In this document: positions 1 through 9,083 of the stretch, piece after piece | Layout of the letters: every line of letters begins with the position of its first letter | Position numbering within the stretch: the stretch's first letter is position 1 | Source: an uncultured Bacteroidota bacterium | Lineage (GTDB): Bacteria > Bacteroidota > Bacteroidia > Bacteroidales > P3 | Length of the DNA stretch: 64,000 bases | Direction of reading: 5' to 3' | Assembly (NCBI GenBank): GCA_902793295.1 | Contig: CADBDA010000001.1 | Coordinates: 208,910-272,909 of the forward strand | Notes under the pieces: model-generated | Seen by the model: only the letters and a program-made list of their open reading frames with translations | Told to the model about the DNA's origin: nothing | The model's database searches: none | Program-made: the position numbers and the translations under genes

Positions 1-486
1 AAGATGGCCGATGTGCTCAATTCGGACAGCAACATCGTACTCATCATGACCCCCCAGGTGGATCTGCAGAAAGTTGCGGACGACGAGCGGCTGCTGCTGC
101 TGAAAGAAGAATACTACTATGCCAAGCATCCCGTCGACAGAGGGATGGCGATACACCCCCGGTTGGTATGCTACGACGAGATTGCAGCCATCGGTGTGAA
201 GGACACCGGCTTTGTGGGCTGGTTGCGGCAGTATGGCGTCAAGACACGCCAGCCCTCGGAGAAAGAGGTGCGCAAGGTGGCTTACGCCCAATTCAGCCGT
301 GAGGACGCCCTGACGAGACTGCGAGAACTGTCGAGGCTGCGCAGCGAAGAAATACGCCGGACGCTGGTGGAGAAGCAAGGCGTCGGCGCTAGCCAGCTGG
401 AAATGGCCCCCCTCGAAGAACGCGCCGGCAAGAGCGGCTACGACATCGGTTCGAAGCTGAAGGAGACGGGCGGCAACGGAGAGTAG
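1..486 (+). CDS. C-terminal part of a probable AsmA/DUF748-like envelope protein (5' end outside window)
   Basis: The reading frame is open from the first base, so the start lies upstream; the Met codon at base 4 need not be the true start. About 160 residues are visible. They contain a 'PQVDLQKVADDER' stretch, a linker and a charged helical tail (about residues 80-125) ending in a Gly-rich end. The order 'kDTGFVGWLR', then a Leu/Arg-rich helix, then a 'VEKQGV' segment resembles, from memory, the C-terminal end of Bacteroidota DUF748/AsmA-like proteins, which are very large periplasmic proteins thought to act in lipid transfer or outer-membrane assembly. No catalytic motif is visible. The family call is an inference from a short fragment; a full-length upstream sequence would settle it. 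Confidence 0.45.
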   Translation, partial: KMADVLNSDSNIVLIMTPQVDLQKVADDERLLLLKEEYYYAKHPVDRGMAIHPRLVCYDEIAAIGVKDTGFVGWLRQYGVKTRQPSEKEVRKVAYAQFSREDALTRLRELSRLRSEEIRRTLVEKQGVGASQLEMAPLEERAGKSGYDIGSKLKETGGNGE

Positions 487-596
487 CCAGGACACATTGT
501 TTTTTTTGAGCGCACCCGATTTGTATAAAAGCACTACATTTTGGCGAGCACGCTATAAGGAACACAACTTTTTAACTATCAACTACTAAAACGAAC

Positions 597-1442
597 ATGG
601 GAATAGGAAAATGGATACTCGGCGGATTGGGATGGAGCATGATGGGCCCCATCGGCGCGCTGATAGGATTCTTGGTCGGATCGACGCTTGAGCGAAGAGG
701 TGAAAACAGACGTTCGCGCCTGTCGGGCGACGACGAGTACAGCTACGCCCGTAACGACAACGGGGGTCGGCGCTACACCAATACAGGAAGCGACGCCGAC
801 CTGACGATGGCGCTGCTGGTGCTGGTGGCGGCGGTGATGAAGGCCGACAACGTGGTCAGAAAGAGCGAGCTGGAGACGGTGAAACGCTTTCTGCGCAGCA
901 ACTATAGCGAAGCGCAGGCGCAAGACCTGCTGCTGAAGCTGAGAGACCTGCAACAGCAGGAGATACCGCTGCAGGACGTCTGCCGACAGATAAAATACAA
1001 CACCGACTACACGACACGCTACCACATGATCGACTTCCTGTTCGGCATAGCCAGTTCGGACGGCGATGTGAGCGCCCAGGAAGTAAGGGTGCTGCGGAGC
1101 ATCAGCAACGGATTGGGTATCAATACCCGCGACTACATCTCAATCCATGCACGCCATTTGGCAGGCAACTATAGTGGCAGCAGCAATGGCGGCGGCAGCT
1201 ACAATTCGGGTCGCAGCTACAGCAATGCCCAAGCCAACAAGAAGGACCCCTACAAGGTGTTGGGACTTGACAGCAGCGCCACCGACGAGGAGATCAAGAA
1301 AGCCTATCGTCGTCTGGCCATGAAGTACCATCCCGACAGGGTGGAGAACATGGGCGAAGAGATGAAGAAAAACGCAGAGGCCCAGTTCCGCGAAATCAAC
1401 GAAGCCTACGAGACGCTGAAGACCCTGCGCGGAATGAAATAG
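597..1442 (+). CDS. TerB-DnaJ (DjlA-like) co-chaperone
   Basis: 281 residues. The N-terminus (about residues 1-30) is a Gly-rich hydrophobic stretch ([20 protein letters not shown]) likely to be a membrane-embedded glycine zipper. Residues about 60-170 form an acidic helical TerB-like domain, as in DjlA. A Ser/Gly/Asn-rich linker (about 180-212) leads to a C-terminal J-domain with the diagnostic HPD tripeptide in 'KYHPDRVEN', preceded by '[25 protein letters not shown]'-type helices. This order (membrane anchor, TerB, linker, J-domain) is that of DjlA, which stimulates the ATPase of DnaK at the membrane. The start ATG follows an A-rich, SD-free leader. No operon partner is apparent. Confidence in the domain calls is high; the exact client role is unknown. 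Confidence 0.85.
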   Translation: MGIGKWILGGLGWSMMGPIGALIGFLVGSTLERRGENRRSRLSGDDEYSYARNDNGGRRYTNTGSDADLTMALLVLVAAVMKADNVVRKSELETVKRFLRSNYSEAQAQDLLLKLRDLQQQEIPLQDVCRQIKYNTDYTTRYHMIDFLFGIASSDGDVSAQEVRVLRSISNGLGINTRDYISIHARHLAGNYSGSSNGGGSYNSGRSYSNAQANKKDPYKVLGLDSSATDEEIKKAYRRLAMKYHPDRVENMGEEMKKNAEAQFREINEAYETLKTLRGMK

Positions 1443-1694
1443 AAGTGAAGACGAAAAAAGAAGCGAAGACAGTCGAGAATTGAAATAGCGTATTACTCCA
1501 TTTGTTCAGACCACTTTAGGGTTGACATATCGGAAAGCGATTGGCTTTGTTTGTGATTGGAAGGCTCTGATGAATTGTGTCGATGCCTGTTAAAGTCCTT
1601 GACTCGTCCCTTGGGACATACATCAACTTTTCAGCCGATACCAAACAATTAATAATATCGTACGATTGCATACGAAATCAAAACAGGAACCACA

Positions 1695-2246
1695 ATGATA
1701 ATACGCATCATAAAAAAGACATTCTTTGTAGCGGCGTTGATGTCATTTCTGACATTTCCAACCACACGCTGTTTTTCCCATGATTCGGAACGCTATACTA
1801 TAGGGATTGTGGGACACTACACCTACGAGCACACTTTCAGCTATGATATGGAAGGCAACCACTTCGACGTGAGCGAAACCGGCACGATGGACTTCTATGC
1901 CGACGGCACGGCGCTCGACTCTGCAAGACAGGTGTATACCGCAACGCTGAAGGATGGAAGGAAAGTGGTGTGGGAGTACAACTACATCAGCCCCAGCCGC
2001 TGGCGCCTTGAAGGCGAAGACCTATACTTCGCCGGAGAGAAAGGGAAGCTACGCATGGAGGTGATTGAAAGTGAAAAGTTGAATGTGGATTGTGTTGAAT
2101 TGGCCCAAAAGATTGCCAACATGTACAGCCGCAGCATCGACTACGAGTACAAATTCCACCTCGACACCCTGACGGCCGAGAAGCTGCAATGGAGCTTCAC
2201 CTATCGCGACGGGCATAGCGACACCTGGACATTCCATAGAAAATGA
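1695..2246 (+). CDS. Exported protein of unknown function
   Basis: 183 residues beginning with two basic residues and a hydrophobic segment (IIKKTFFVAALMSFLTF) typical of a signal peptide, with likely processing before about residue 28. The mature part is rich in Tyr, Trp, Asp and Glu with alternating polar/hydrophobic residues (for example 'TGTMDFYADGTALDS', 'VVWEYNYISPSRWRLEG'), compatible with a small beta-sandwich or lipocalin-like fold of the type often annotated in Bacteroidales as a hypothetical exported protein. No lipobox Cys at the cleavage site is convincing. It stands alone, 250 bases after the DnaJ-type gene. I do not recognise a family. Confidence 0.6.
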   Translation: MIIRIIKKTFFVAALMSFLTFPTTRCFSHDSERYTIGIVGHYTYEHTFSYDMEGNHFDVSETGTMDFYADGTALDSARQVYTATLKDGRKVVWEYNYISPSRWRLEGEDLYFAGEKGKLRMEVIESEKLNVDCVELAQKIANMYSRSIDYEYKFHLDTLTAEKLQWSFTYRDGHSDTWTFHRK

Positions 2247-2484
2247 GGATTGTGAGAAAACATAAATGTGTTACCTCCAAAGACTGCGAGACAGGCACTT
2301 TGAAAGCATCAGGGACAGGTTGTTTTGCCCATGACGCGTATAGCCACCTACCGATGGGGATAAGCGGCGAATGGGGATTGTTTGGACAGTCCTGTCAAAG
2401 CCGATAAACTGTGTTCACGACACAGAATCGGCACGGAGATTCATCCTGCAATCAGACCAGAAAGTCCTATTGTGAGGATTTCCG

Positions 2485-4023
2485 TTATTTCCCCACTTGT
2501 TTGGCAGGGGCGGATTTGATGGTGAGGGTTTGGGTGGTTTGCCAGTCTTGCATCATTTGGCGGAAGGCCTTGTACTGCTTCGGGGATACGATGCCGTCGG
2601 GGACGTTGATGTTGAGTTCGCGGACCACATCGATGGCTCCATTATCCAGTTGTTTGATGCAGACCTTGATGCTGCCAATGCCGTTTTTGGAATAGCTGAT
2701 GTTGACGGGTTTGCTTGCCAGGGTGCGTTTCGGCGTGCGGGGCAGGAGGATGGTGTAGTGATATTTCTCGTTGCAGTTGCGTATCTTGACGGGAGCCTTG
2801 CGGACGCTGGTGAGGCGAGAGGGGTTGATGCTGATGCTGCCACGCTCGGTGGGCAACGTCATCTGAGCGTAGCCGGAACCGATGTTTTCGCCCTGCCAGG
2901 CGATGGTCTGATCGACCTCGATGGTGCGCTGCTCGTCGATGGCGGCACCGTCGAGACGAGCCGGGCGCTTGTCGGTTGTGGAGAGGGTGTAATCCATATC
3001 GTGTCCATCCTCCTGGATGGTTACGACGACACGTTCCTCTTCCTTGGCGGCCTTGAAACCCGCTTCGCGGATGAGGGCGAGGATAAGCCATTCCTTGTCG
3101 GCAGGGGTGCCGCAGGCAGAAAGGAGCGTGACGGCGGGAGCCGCTATCTCGTAGTTCACCAGCGACAAGGGGAAGTCGGTGGTGCGGATATGGTCAATCA
3201 CATAGTTGCGGATGTTGGTGACGAAGGTCAGCGGGTTGTTGTCGTGCAGTTCGCCAATCAGATTGGCAGCAGCAGCACCTATCTTGGCTTCGAGGTCGGC
3301 AGCGCCGGTGCCGCAAACGGCGGATGGACCGTCGGGCTTGTAGGTTATGTGGACGACAGGGTAGAGGTAGTCGGCGTCGGGCAGGTAGCTGTCTTTGAAG
3401 TTCTGGGGCAGGTTGGTGGCCACACAATGGTAGTAGTGGCCGTCTTTAATTTGTTTTGGTGTTGTGCCGTCAAAGCCTTCGACGGTGAAAATGGAGCCCA
3501 TATTATCCGGTGAGTCGAATATCACCTCGTACTTCTTGACGGGGCAGTCCTCGCTGAGGATGATTTCCTCGTCAAGGTAGGTGCCTTTGCGGTGGATGGT
3601 ATAATCGAGCACGATGATGCAGTCGTATTCGAGGGCGGTGTGCACCACCACGCGTTCGCGGATGCCGTTGTAGCGTCCGCAGTCGGTGCATTGGGAAGGC
3701 AGCTGGTCGATGAAGGCGTTGGCCGGAGTCTGCACGCGGCTGCCGTCCTTGCGGATGGTGTAGCTCTCGTTGATGGTCAGGCGGTCGATGGCCGGATTGT
3801 AGAGGATGAAGGTCTCGCCCTTGTCGGCGTAGGCGGTGATGGCGCGGTTGCGCAGCAGTTTGATTTCCTTGCGGAAGCCGATGTCGATGGTGCCGTCGCC
3901 ATTCACTTTGTAGGTGCGGCGGATGAGGTTGTACTCGGCATCCTGGGCGCGGGAGGTGGCGAAGGGAGCGCAGAAGAAGGAGAAGAGCACGGCGGCGAAC
4001 AATATTTTGGTTGCTTGTTTCAT
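2485..4023 (-). CDS. Exported DUF3857-type protein with a degenerate transglutaminase-like core
   Basis: 512 residues with a signal peptide (about 1-27, ending in 'SRAQ'). Residues about 30-220 resemble DUF3857, the beta-rich N-terminal domain of Bacteroidota transglutaminase-like proteins; residues about 260-360 align with the transglutaminase-like core. Where the downstream paralogue (4063-6039) reads 'GVCKDKAGMLVAMLRAAGF', this protein reads 'GTPADKEWLILALIREAGF', so the catalytic Cys position is Pro and the core is probably non-enzymatic. It is the last gene of a leftward three-gene unit, 39 bases after its paralogue. The pair probably acts together at the cell surface or in the periplasm; the partner or substrate is not known. 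Confidence 0.72.
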   Translation of the reverse strand: MKQATKILFAAVLFSFFCAPFATSRAQDAEYNLIRRTYKVNGDGTIDIGFRKEIKLLRNRAITAYADKGETFILYNPAIDRLTINESYTIRKDGSRVQTPANAFIDQLPSQCTDCGRYNGIRERVVVHTALEYDCIIVLDYTIHRKGTYLDEEIILSEDCPVKKYEVIFDSPDNMGSIFTVEGFDGTTPKQIKDGHYYHCVATNLPQNFKDSYLPDADYLYPVVHITYKPDGPSAVCGTGAADLEAKIGAAAANLIGELHDNNPLTFVTNIRNYVIDHIRTTDFPLSLVNYEIAAPAVTLLSACGTPADKEWLILALIREAGFKAAKEEERVVVTIQEDGHDMDYTLSTTDKRPARLDGAAIDEQRTIEVDQTIAWQGENIGSGYAQMTLPTERGSISINPSRLTSVRKAPVKIRNCNEKYHYTILLPRTPKRTLASKPVNISYSKNGIGSIKVCIKQLDNGAIDVVRELNINVPDGIVSPKQYKAFRQMMQDWQTTQTLTIKSAPAKQVGK

Positions 4024-4062
4024 TGCTAACGATGATGTTAAGTTAAGTGTTGCGGAAAAGGA

Positions 4063-6039
4063 TTATTTGTGGAGGACCACCGGGGTGGCGGCGACGGTTT
4101 TCTGGTTGCGGACGGCTTGGCGGAAGGCAGGCCAGTCGGACGCCTCGTAGACACGCTTGTTGAACATGGCACTCTCGCCGAAGGTCAGCTTGTCGCCCTC
4201 CAGCTTGAAGCCGCAGCCGTAGTTGACGGCCGGGGAGACGACGCCATTGATCTGAGCCTTGTAATCCATGGTCTGATAGGCGGCCGGGAGGGAGATGGTT
4301 TCGTTGATTTCGACCAAGCGGGAGCAGCGGTCGCTGAACGGCTGGGAGCGTTCGACGATGGACGTGTCGAAATAGAGATGGCCCATGGCGCGGCTGAAGA
4401 AATTGCGTGCGGAAAGCGGCGTGAAGATCAGCACGTCGCCGTCGACGATGGCATAGTTGGGGATGCTGTAGGAGTAGGTGATGGACACCGGCTGCTCGAG
4501 ATAGCGGTCGGGGTCGGTATGGGTGATTTTCTTGATTACGGCGTTGGGGGCGATGCGCAGCAGTTCCAGTTCGAGGTTGCGCTGCCATTCGCTTTGGCGG
4601 GCGCTGAAGACGCCACGCACGGCCGCGTCGCTCTGACCCTCGGCGGTGATGGAGATGGAGCCCTCGAGGGTGCCGTCCTTCTTGATTTTGGAGGAGCCGT
4701 TGATGCGGACGTAGTGGTTGGCCGCCGGCGAGGTGGGCGTTTCCATGAGGTCGGCCCCCTCGGGCAGGCCCATGAGGTAGCCCTGCTGCTGTTCGGCGCT
4801 GCTCCACAGCTCGCGCACATTGGGCACCCACGTGGGGTCGAGGAGCTGGTACTGTCCGTTGCGGCGCTGGACGACGCAGACGCTATGGTTGAACTGGTCG
4901 GCCGGGATGCGGTCGATGCGTTCGTGAGCCATGGTCATGGCCGCGTAGCTTTTGAACCCTGCGGCGCGCAGCATGGCCACGAGCATGCCCGCCTTGTCCT
5001 TGCAGACACCGCAGCGGTCGGTGAAGTTCATCTGGGCGTTGTGGAGGGTGTAGCCTTCGCCCTCGCCCATGGAGATGCCGCAATAGCGGATGTTGTCGGC
5101 CACCCAATGGGTGAGGATGCTGATGCTGTCCAGTTCGCTTTTGGCATCCTTCAGCAGTTCGCGCACCTTGGCTGTCACCTCGGGGGTGCTCTTGAAGCTG
5201 CCGTAGTCCTCGTTGACGCCGTAGAACCACATGGACTTCGACTCCCAGTTGGGGGCGGTGCTGAGGAGCAGTTTGCATTGCATGTCGTTGTCGGCCAGAG
5301 CCGAAGGCTCATGTTTGAGCGGCATGATGTCGTGGCGGCGGAAGCGGTAGACGATGCGGTCGCCGAGGTCGACGGAATCCATGGAGACGCCGTCGAACTC
5401 GTTGTAGAAGCTGAAGCGGAGCTTTTTGGATTTCAGCACGTTGACGCTATACACCTTGTCGGTTATGGGTTGGTCGCTCCAGAAGGGGACAATGTCGTAG
5501 AAATGGCCGCGCATGGGCGGGATGTAGCGGCTGTCGTCGTCGGAAGGCTGGTTGCCGTTGAGGAGGGCATAGGTGAAACCCTTGCGGAAGGTCCAGATTT
5601 CCAGTTCGTCGCGCGGGTCGAGCCGGCCCACTTCGACCATTTTTTGGGAGGCGCCCCAATAGATGAGACGAGCCGGCGCCACGTAGTCGTAGACGGAGCC
5701 TTTGCCGAGCGCCACGATGGTGTCGGTGCGGTTGGCATAGTAGCGGTGCACCAGCACCTGGCGGATTTCGACGTAAGCCGACAACGGGTCGTAATCCATT
5801 TTGACCACGCTGTTTTGGCGGCAGCCGTCATAGTCGAGCATTTCGATGCGGCGGTGGTTTTCGACATAGCTCAACCCCGATTCCTCCATGAAGACCGACG
5901 TCGAGTCGAAATGTGTGATGGTGTGGCAGCCCTGATATTTGGTAGGCTCTTTGTCGTTGTCGCTGTTGACGGATTGGGCCTGGAGCGGCAGCAAGGCGCC
6001 CACGGTCAAGGCCCAGAGAAGGAAGTGCTTTATATTCAT
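4063..6039 (-). CDS. Exported DUF3857/transglutaminase-like protein
   Basis: 658 residues from the ATG at 6037-6039; the frame stays open further upstream but the signal peptide 'MNIKHFLLWALTVGALLPLQAQ' fixes this start, which overlaps the stop of the upstream gene as ATGA. Residues about 30-270 are DUF3857-like; residues about 330-460 are a transglutaminase-like core with a complete candidate triad: Cys in 'DRCGVCKDKAGML', His in 'FNHSVCVV' and Asp in 'LLDPTW'. The C-terminal about 180 residues form a beta-rich domain similar to DUF2569/DUF3858-type ends of this family. Transglutaminase-like proteins of this architecture are common in Bacteroidota and are mostly uncharacterised; a protease or amidase role is possible. 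Translationally coupled to the DUF4105 gene. Confidence 0.8.
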   Translation of the reverse strand: MNIKHFLLWALTVGALLPLQAQSVNSDNDKEPTKYQGCHTITHFDSTSVFMEESGLSYVENHRRIEMLDYDGCRQNSVVKMDYDPLSAYVEIRQVLVHRYYANRTDTIVALGKGSVYDYVAPARLIYWGASQKMVEVGRLDPRDELEIWTFRKGFTYALLNGNQPSDDDSRYIPPMRGHFYDIVPFWSDQPITDKVYSVNVLKSKKLRFSFYNEFDGVSMDSVDLGDRIVYRFRRHDIMPLKHEPSALADNDMQCKLLLSTAPNWESKSMWFYGVNEDYGSFKSTPEVTAKVRELLKDAKSELDSISILTHWVADNIRYCGISMGEGEGYTLHNAQMNFTDRCGVCKDKAGMLVAMLRAAGFKSYAAMTMAHERIDRIPADQFNHSVCVVQRRNGQYQLLDPTWVPNVRELWSSAEQQQGYLMGLPEGADLMETPTSPAANHYVRINGSSKIKKDGTLEGSISITAEGQSDAAVRGVFSARQSEWQRNLELELLRIAPNAVIKKITHTDPDRYLEQPVSITYSYSIPNYAIVDGDVLIFTPLSARNFFSRAMGHLYFDTSIVERSQPFSDRCSRLVEINETISLPAAYQTMDYKAQINGVVSPAVNYGCGFKLEGDKLTFGESAMFNKRVYEASDWPAFRQAVRNQKTVAATPVVLHK

Positions 6040-7265
6040 GTTGTTTTGGTTTTTCGAGGTTTGAGGAGACGGTCGGCCAGTCGGAGCACCAAGGTGAGGA
6101 CGATGGGCAGGACGGCGGTGTTGAAATGCTGCGGCAGGAGCGGCCATGCGGCGAGGAAGAGCAGCAGAAGGACGCCGACGACGAGCGGCACGACGCGGTC
6201 GGGTCGGCGCAGGCGGCAGAGCAGCCACAGGAAGAGCGGATTGGCCCACAGCAGGTTGAAATTGGTATGGCAGCACCAATGGTCGCTGGCAAGGCTCAGG
6301 AAAAGCAGCAGTAGCGAGAGGAGGCTGACGACGCCGAAGAGGATGCCGTCGAGCCAGAAGAGGTTCCAGTCGCGGCGGCGGGCGAAGAGGGTAAGTGTCA
6401 GCACCACGGCGAAGAGCAGCCAGAAGCAGAGGGTGGGCGACAGGCTTTTGGCACGCGGGTTGCGGCTGTCGACGAGCAGTTGGACGGCCGGTTCGGCGAT
6501 GGTTTCGGAGGGGGAAGCGGCTTCGGCTTCTGAATCGTTTTCGGAAGAGACGTCCATGACAGCCGGCAAGGGGCAGGTGTCGTATTGCACCAGCAGTTCC
6601 ATGGGGATGTAGGTATAGGCCGTGGTGGGCATCGGCTGGTCGCAGTTGGCGCCCAGGAGCAGGTCGATGCCCAAGCGCCACCACAGCAAGGAGCCCTCGG
6701 TGTAGCGGTAGAAGAGGTCGCGATAGGACTGCGGTTCGGGCGGGAAAGGCGCGCGGCGCAGGGAGCGGCTGTCGAGCGAGCGTTCCACCATTTCGCGTAC
6801 GCGGGTGGCGCAGTTGTCGCGGAAGAAATCGTACTTGTAGTACATGTTTTCGGGACGGGCGTTGATGCTGAGAGCGGTGAAGAGTCGGTTGAGCTCGTCG
6901 GGACTGAGACGCAGGCGCTGTTCCCACACGGCGCGATGGAAGTACTGGTATTCGAGCATGAAGTCGGCGAAGGACTGAGCTATGACGCAATAATCCATGC
7001 GTCCCTTGGCGAAGTTGAGGTAGAAATGCGATTGGGAGAAGTCGAAGCAGCCGTAGTTGAAGACCAGGTCGATGCGGTTGGCGGTGTCGCAGATGCGGAT
7101 GGCGCTATGGCCGAAGGACTCGTAGAATTCGTCGCCGGGGCCGCAGGTGAGGAGGCTGGCGAAGGCGTCGGCGCTGAGCCAACGGTAGTTGTCCGACTGT
7201 TGGGCCGAGAGCGGCTGCAGACAACCTAGTATGGTGGCAATCAGTATGATGAAGTATTTTTTCAT
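6036..7265 (-). CDS. DUF4105 (Lnb N-terminal-like) exported membrane protein
   Basis: 409 residues. A signal peptide (about 1-21, '...PLSAQ') is followed by a DUF4105 domain (about 30-250) with its typical motifs: 'TCGPGDEFYESFGHSAIRI', 'YGCFDF', and 'KYDFFRDNCATRVREMVE' with conserved His, Asp and Cys. Related domains occur in lacto-N-biosidase LnbX/LnbB-type proteins and in many Bacteroidota envelope proteins. The C-terminal third carries about four hydrophobic membrane segments (about residues 280-395). It is the first gene of the leftward unit DUF4105 - transglutaminase-like - DUF3857, and a TAAATTTG -7 box lies at 7294-7301. The fold suggests a papain/NlpC-like hydrolase, but activity is unproven. 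Confidence 0.8.
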   Translation of the reverse strand: MKKYFIILIATILGCLQPLSAQQSDNYRWLSADAFASLLTCGPGDEFYESFGHSAIRICDTANRIDLVFNYGCFDFSQSHFYLNFAKGRMDYCVIAQSFADFMLEYQYFHRAVWEQRLRLSPDELNRLFTALSINARPENMYYKYDFFRDNCATRVREMVERSLDSRSLRRAPFPPEPQSYRDLFYRYTEGSLLWWRLGIDLLLGANCDQPMPTTAYTYIPMELLVQYDTCPLPAVMDVSSENDSEAEAASPSETIAEPAVQLLVDSRNPRAKSLSPTLCFWLLFAVVLTLTLFARRRDWNLFWLDGILFGVVSLLSLLLLFLSLASDHWCCHTNFNLLWANPLFLWLLCRLRRPDRVVPLVVGVLLLLFLAAWPLLPQHFNTAVLPIVLTLVLRLADRLLKPRKTKTT

Positions 7266-7293
7266 GGAGGAAATTGTCGTAATTTCGAATTTG

Positions 7294-7301
7294 CAAATTT
7301 A
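7294..7301 (-). promoter_or_regulatory. Predicted -7 box for the DUF4105 operon
   Basis: Read on the minus strand the sequence is TAAATTTG, matching the Bacteroidota TAnnTTTG -7 consensus, about 30 bases upstream of the start codon. No strong -33 TTTG at the ideal spacing is visible, so the call rests on the -7 match and position. Confidence 0.5.
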
Positions 7302-7353
7302 CGAAAAATATTACAATAGGCCTGAGCGAGGCAGCCGGATGCCGTTTTTTTTG

Positions 7354-7361
7354 TATATTTG
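7354..7361 (+). promoter_or_regulatory. Predicted -7 box for apt
   Basis: TATATTTG followed by CA matches the Bacteroidota -7 consensus and lies about 45 bases upstream of the preferred apt start at 7406, divergent from the DUF4105 promoter. Confidence 0.55.
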
Positions 7362-7405
7362 CAATGCCCGAAAACTGGGAGATAATAATAAAAATAGTTG
7401 ACTAT

Positions 7406-7981
7406 ATGGACTTTAAACAGGTTATCAACCATTATCCCGATTTTCCGAAACCCGGAATCGATTTCATCGACATCATCCCCTTCATGTCGAACAAGGAAGC
7501 CTTCTGCCAGCTCATCAAGGAGATGGACGCCAACATCCACACGCCCAATGTGGTGACGGTGGAAGCCCGCGGATTTCTGTTTGCGGCGCCGCTGCTGACA
7601 CAGTCGGAGAAGGTGCAGAACATGGTGCCCATCCGCAAGAAAGGCAAACTGCCCTTTGCGAAGGGCGACCTGTGCGACGTGCAGATTATGAAGGAATACG
7701 GCCCCGACCATGTCTTCTTCCGCAAGTCGGACATTGCCGCCGGGGTGCCCGAAGGCGACACCTTCTACCTGACCTTTTTTGACGACGTGCTGGCCACCGG
7801 CGGCACGGCAGCCGGTATTGCCGACGCATTGAACCGCACCAAGGTGATGCGTGACGGCAAGGAATACAAGGTGAAAGTCAAGGAATTCCTCTTCCTGGTG
7901 GAATTTCCCGACCTTTACGACCATGCCCGACTGGAAGAGATAGCCCCCATCAAATCGTTTGTGCAGATTGATGGCGACTAG
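7406..7981 (+). CDS. apt: Adenine phosphoribosyltransferase
   Basis: 191 residues from the ATG at 7406; an in-frame start 14 codons upstream would put the coding region almost on the -7 box and has no family counterpart. APT salvages adenine and PRPP to AMP in the cytoplasm. The N-terminus 'HYPDFPKPGIDFIDIIPFM' is the characteristic APT segment, 'EARGFLFAAPLL' is the conserved base-side loop, 'PIRKKGKLP' precedes the flexible loop, and 'FFDDVLATGGTAAG' is the PRPP-binding motif. The usual VDDLLATGGT is slightly varied. There is an insertion in the C-terminal third (about residues 150-165) compared with the compact bacterial enzyme. The next gene starts 11 bases before its stop, so the two are probably co-transcribed. 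Confidence 0.9.
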   Translation: MDFKQVINHYPDFPKPGIDFIDIIPFMSNKEAFCQLIKEMDANIHTPNVVTVEARGFLFAAPLLTQSEKVQNMVPIRKKGKLPFAKGDLCDVQIMKEYGPDHVFFRKSDIAAGVPEGDTFYLTFFDDVLATGGTAAGIADALNRTKVMRDGKEYKVKVKEFLFLVEFPDLYDHARLEEIAPIKSFVQIDGD

Positions 7982-8879
7982 GCAGGGGAGCGTTGACGAA
8001 ATGAATGCCAAGCTGTTGCGGCTGGAGTCGCTGTTGCTTAACGAGCAGCCGTGCCTGGTGTCGGCCGATGCCCTAGCGGCGATGACGTCGATGGGCGTGA
8101 GCGACGAGATGGGCTACGCGCTGCTGCTGGCGTCGGCATTCGGCCTGCGACCCGACGAGGTGGAGGAGGACCGAAGGCTGGTGTACGAAAGCCTCCTGCC
8201 CTCGCTGCAGGCGCTCGACACCAGCGTTTTTGAAAACAACCCCTACTACCGGGACATCACGTTGCCGGAGACCACCTTTCGCGATGTGGCGCTGACCTAT
8301 ATGCAATACGCACCCTGCCAATCCTTCCCTTGTGGCGACCTGAAGATGGAAGGCGGCCGGCTGCGCGCCCCGCTGGGCTTCTTCAAAACCCCGTTCCGCT
8401 ATCCCGCCATCACGCAAGACGGAAGAGAATGGATGACGGTGACACCCAACGAGATACGCACAATGCAAGACGCTGTGGATGCCGCATGCGGGCATGTGCT
8501 GGTTTACGGATTGGGGTTGGGCTATTTCGCCTATATGGTGTCGATGAAGGAAGCGGTGCAGACGGTCACGGTGGTCGATGTGGACGAGGCTGTGATAACG
8601 CTATTCAAAAGGCATATCTGGCCTCAGTTTCCCGAAACGGCAAGTCGCAAAATAATGTTAGTCCAGCAAGACGCCTTTGCCCATGCTGAGCAGACGCAAT
8701 TTCGGCGTCAGGGACGTCCTTGCGATGTGGTTTTCACCGATTTGTGGCACGATGCCGGCGATGGCATCCCCCTCTACCGGCGTATGCGGACATTGGAACA
8801 GCGATACGGCAGCCAAGGGCAGCAGTTCCACTACTGGATAGCCCCCACGATACGGTATTATATGGGCGTGGACGACTGA
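7971..8879 (+). CDS. Spermidine synthase/methyltransferase-fold protein
   Basis: 302 residues if started at the ATG at 7971; an ATG at 8001 (292 residues) has a purine-rich GGCAGGGGAG just upstream and may be the true start. The C-terminal half is a Rossmann methyltransferase-like fold: nucleotide-binding loop 'VLVYGLGLGYFAYMVSMK' (about residues 175-195), acidic strand 'VTVVDVDEAVITLF', and 'DVVFTDLWHDAGDGIPLYRRM' near the C-terminus, as in spermidine synthase-like proteins. The N-terminal half is helical and unrecognised. Polyamine synthesis is not proven since the substrate residues cannot be judged. It overlaps apt and is followed by a 200-base gap carrying the kor promoter. Confidence 0.65.
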   Translation: MATRQGSVDEMNAKLLRLESLLLNEQPCLVSADALAAMTSMGVSDEMGYALLLASAFGLRPDEVEEDRRLVYESLLPSLQALDTSVFENNPYYRDITLPETTFRDVALTYMQYAPCQSFPCGDLKMEGGRLRAPLGFFKTPFRYPAITQDGREWMTVTPNEIRTMQDAVDAACGHVLVYGLGLGYFAYMVSMKEAVQTVTVVDVDEAVITLFKRHIWPQFPETASRKIMLVQQDAFAHAEQTQFRRQGRPCDVVFTDLWHDAGDGIPLYRRMRTLEQRYGSQGQQFHYWIAPTIRYYMGVDD

Positions 8880-9032
8880 CGGACAGCGGTCGGTTTTGGG
8901 ATTGTGAAAACCGGCGTGGCGACGCTTGAGGCACCCTGTTTTCGGAGCGTTGCGGAAAGGGAGGAGTGGGCCTTATGTTGAAAAAATGTGATAACTTTAT
9001 ATCGAATTCGCTCCCTATTGAAAGTAAATTAG

Positions 9033-9040
9033 TATCTTTG
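9033..9040 (+). promoter_or_regulatory. Predicted -7 box for korAB
   Basis: TATCTTTG followed by CA, about 44 bases upstream of the korA start, matches the Bacteroidota -7 consensus. The surrounding 8880-9083 gap holds no other recognisable feature. Confidence 0.55.
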
Positions 9041-9083
9041 CAAATTATTAATACAAACAAAAATTGACCAAAAATATTTAAAA

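Noticed and set aside
1577..1783. 68-codon frame before the exported protein at 1695
   Set aside because: It overlaps the better-supported exported protein in another frame and has no recognisable features.
2497..3513. Long plus-strand open frames opposite the leftward envelope genes (also 4069-6612)
   Set aside because: They are GC-rich antisense shadows: no signal peptide or domain, while the minus frames carry clear domains and signal peptides.
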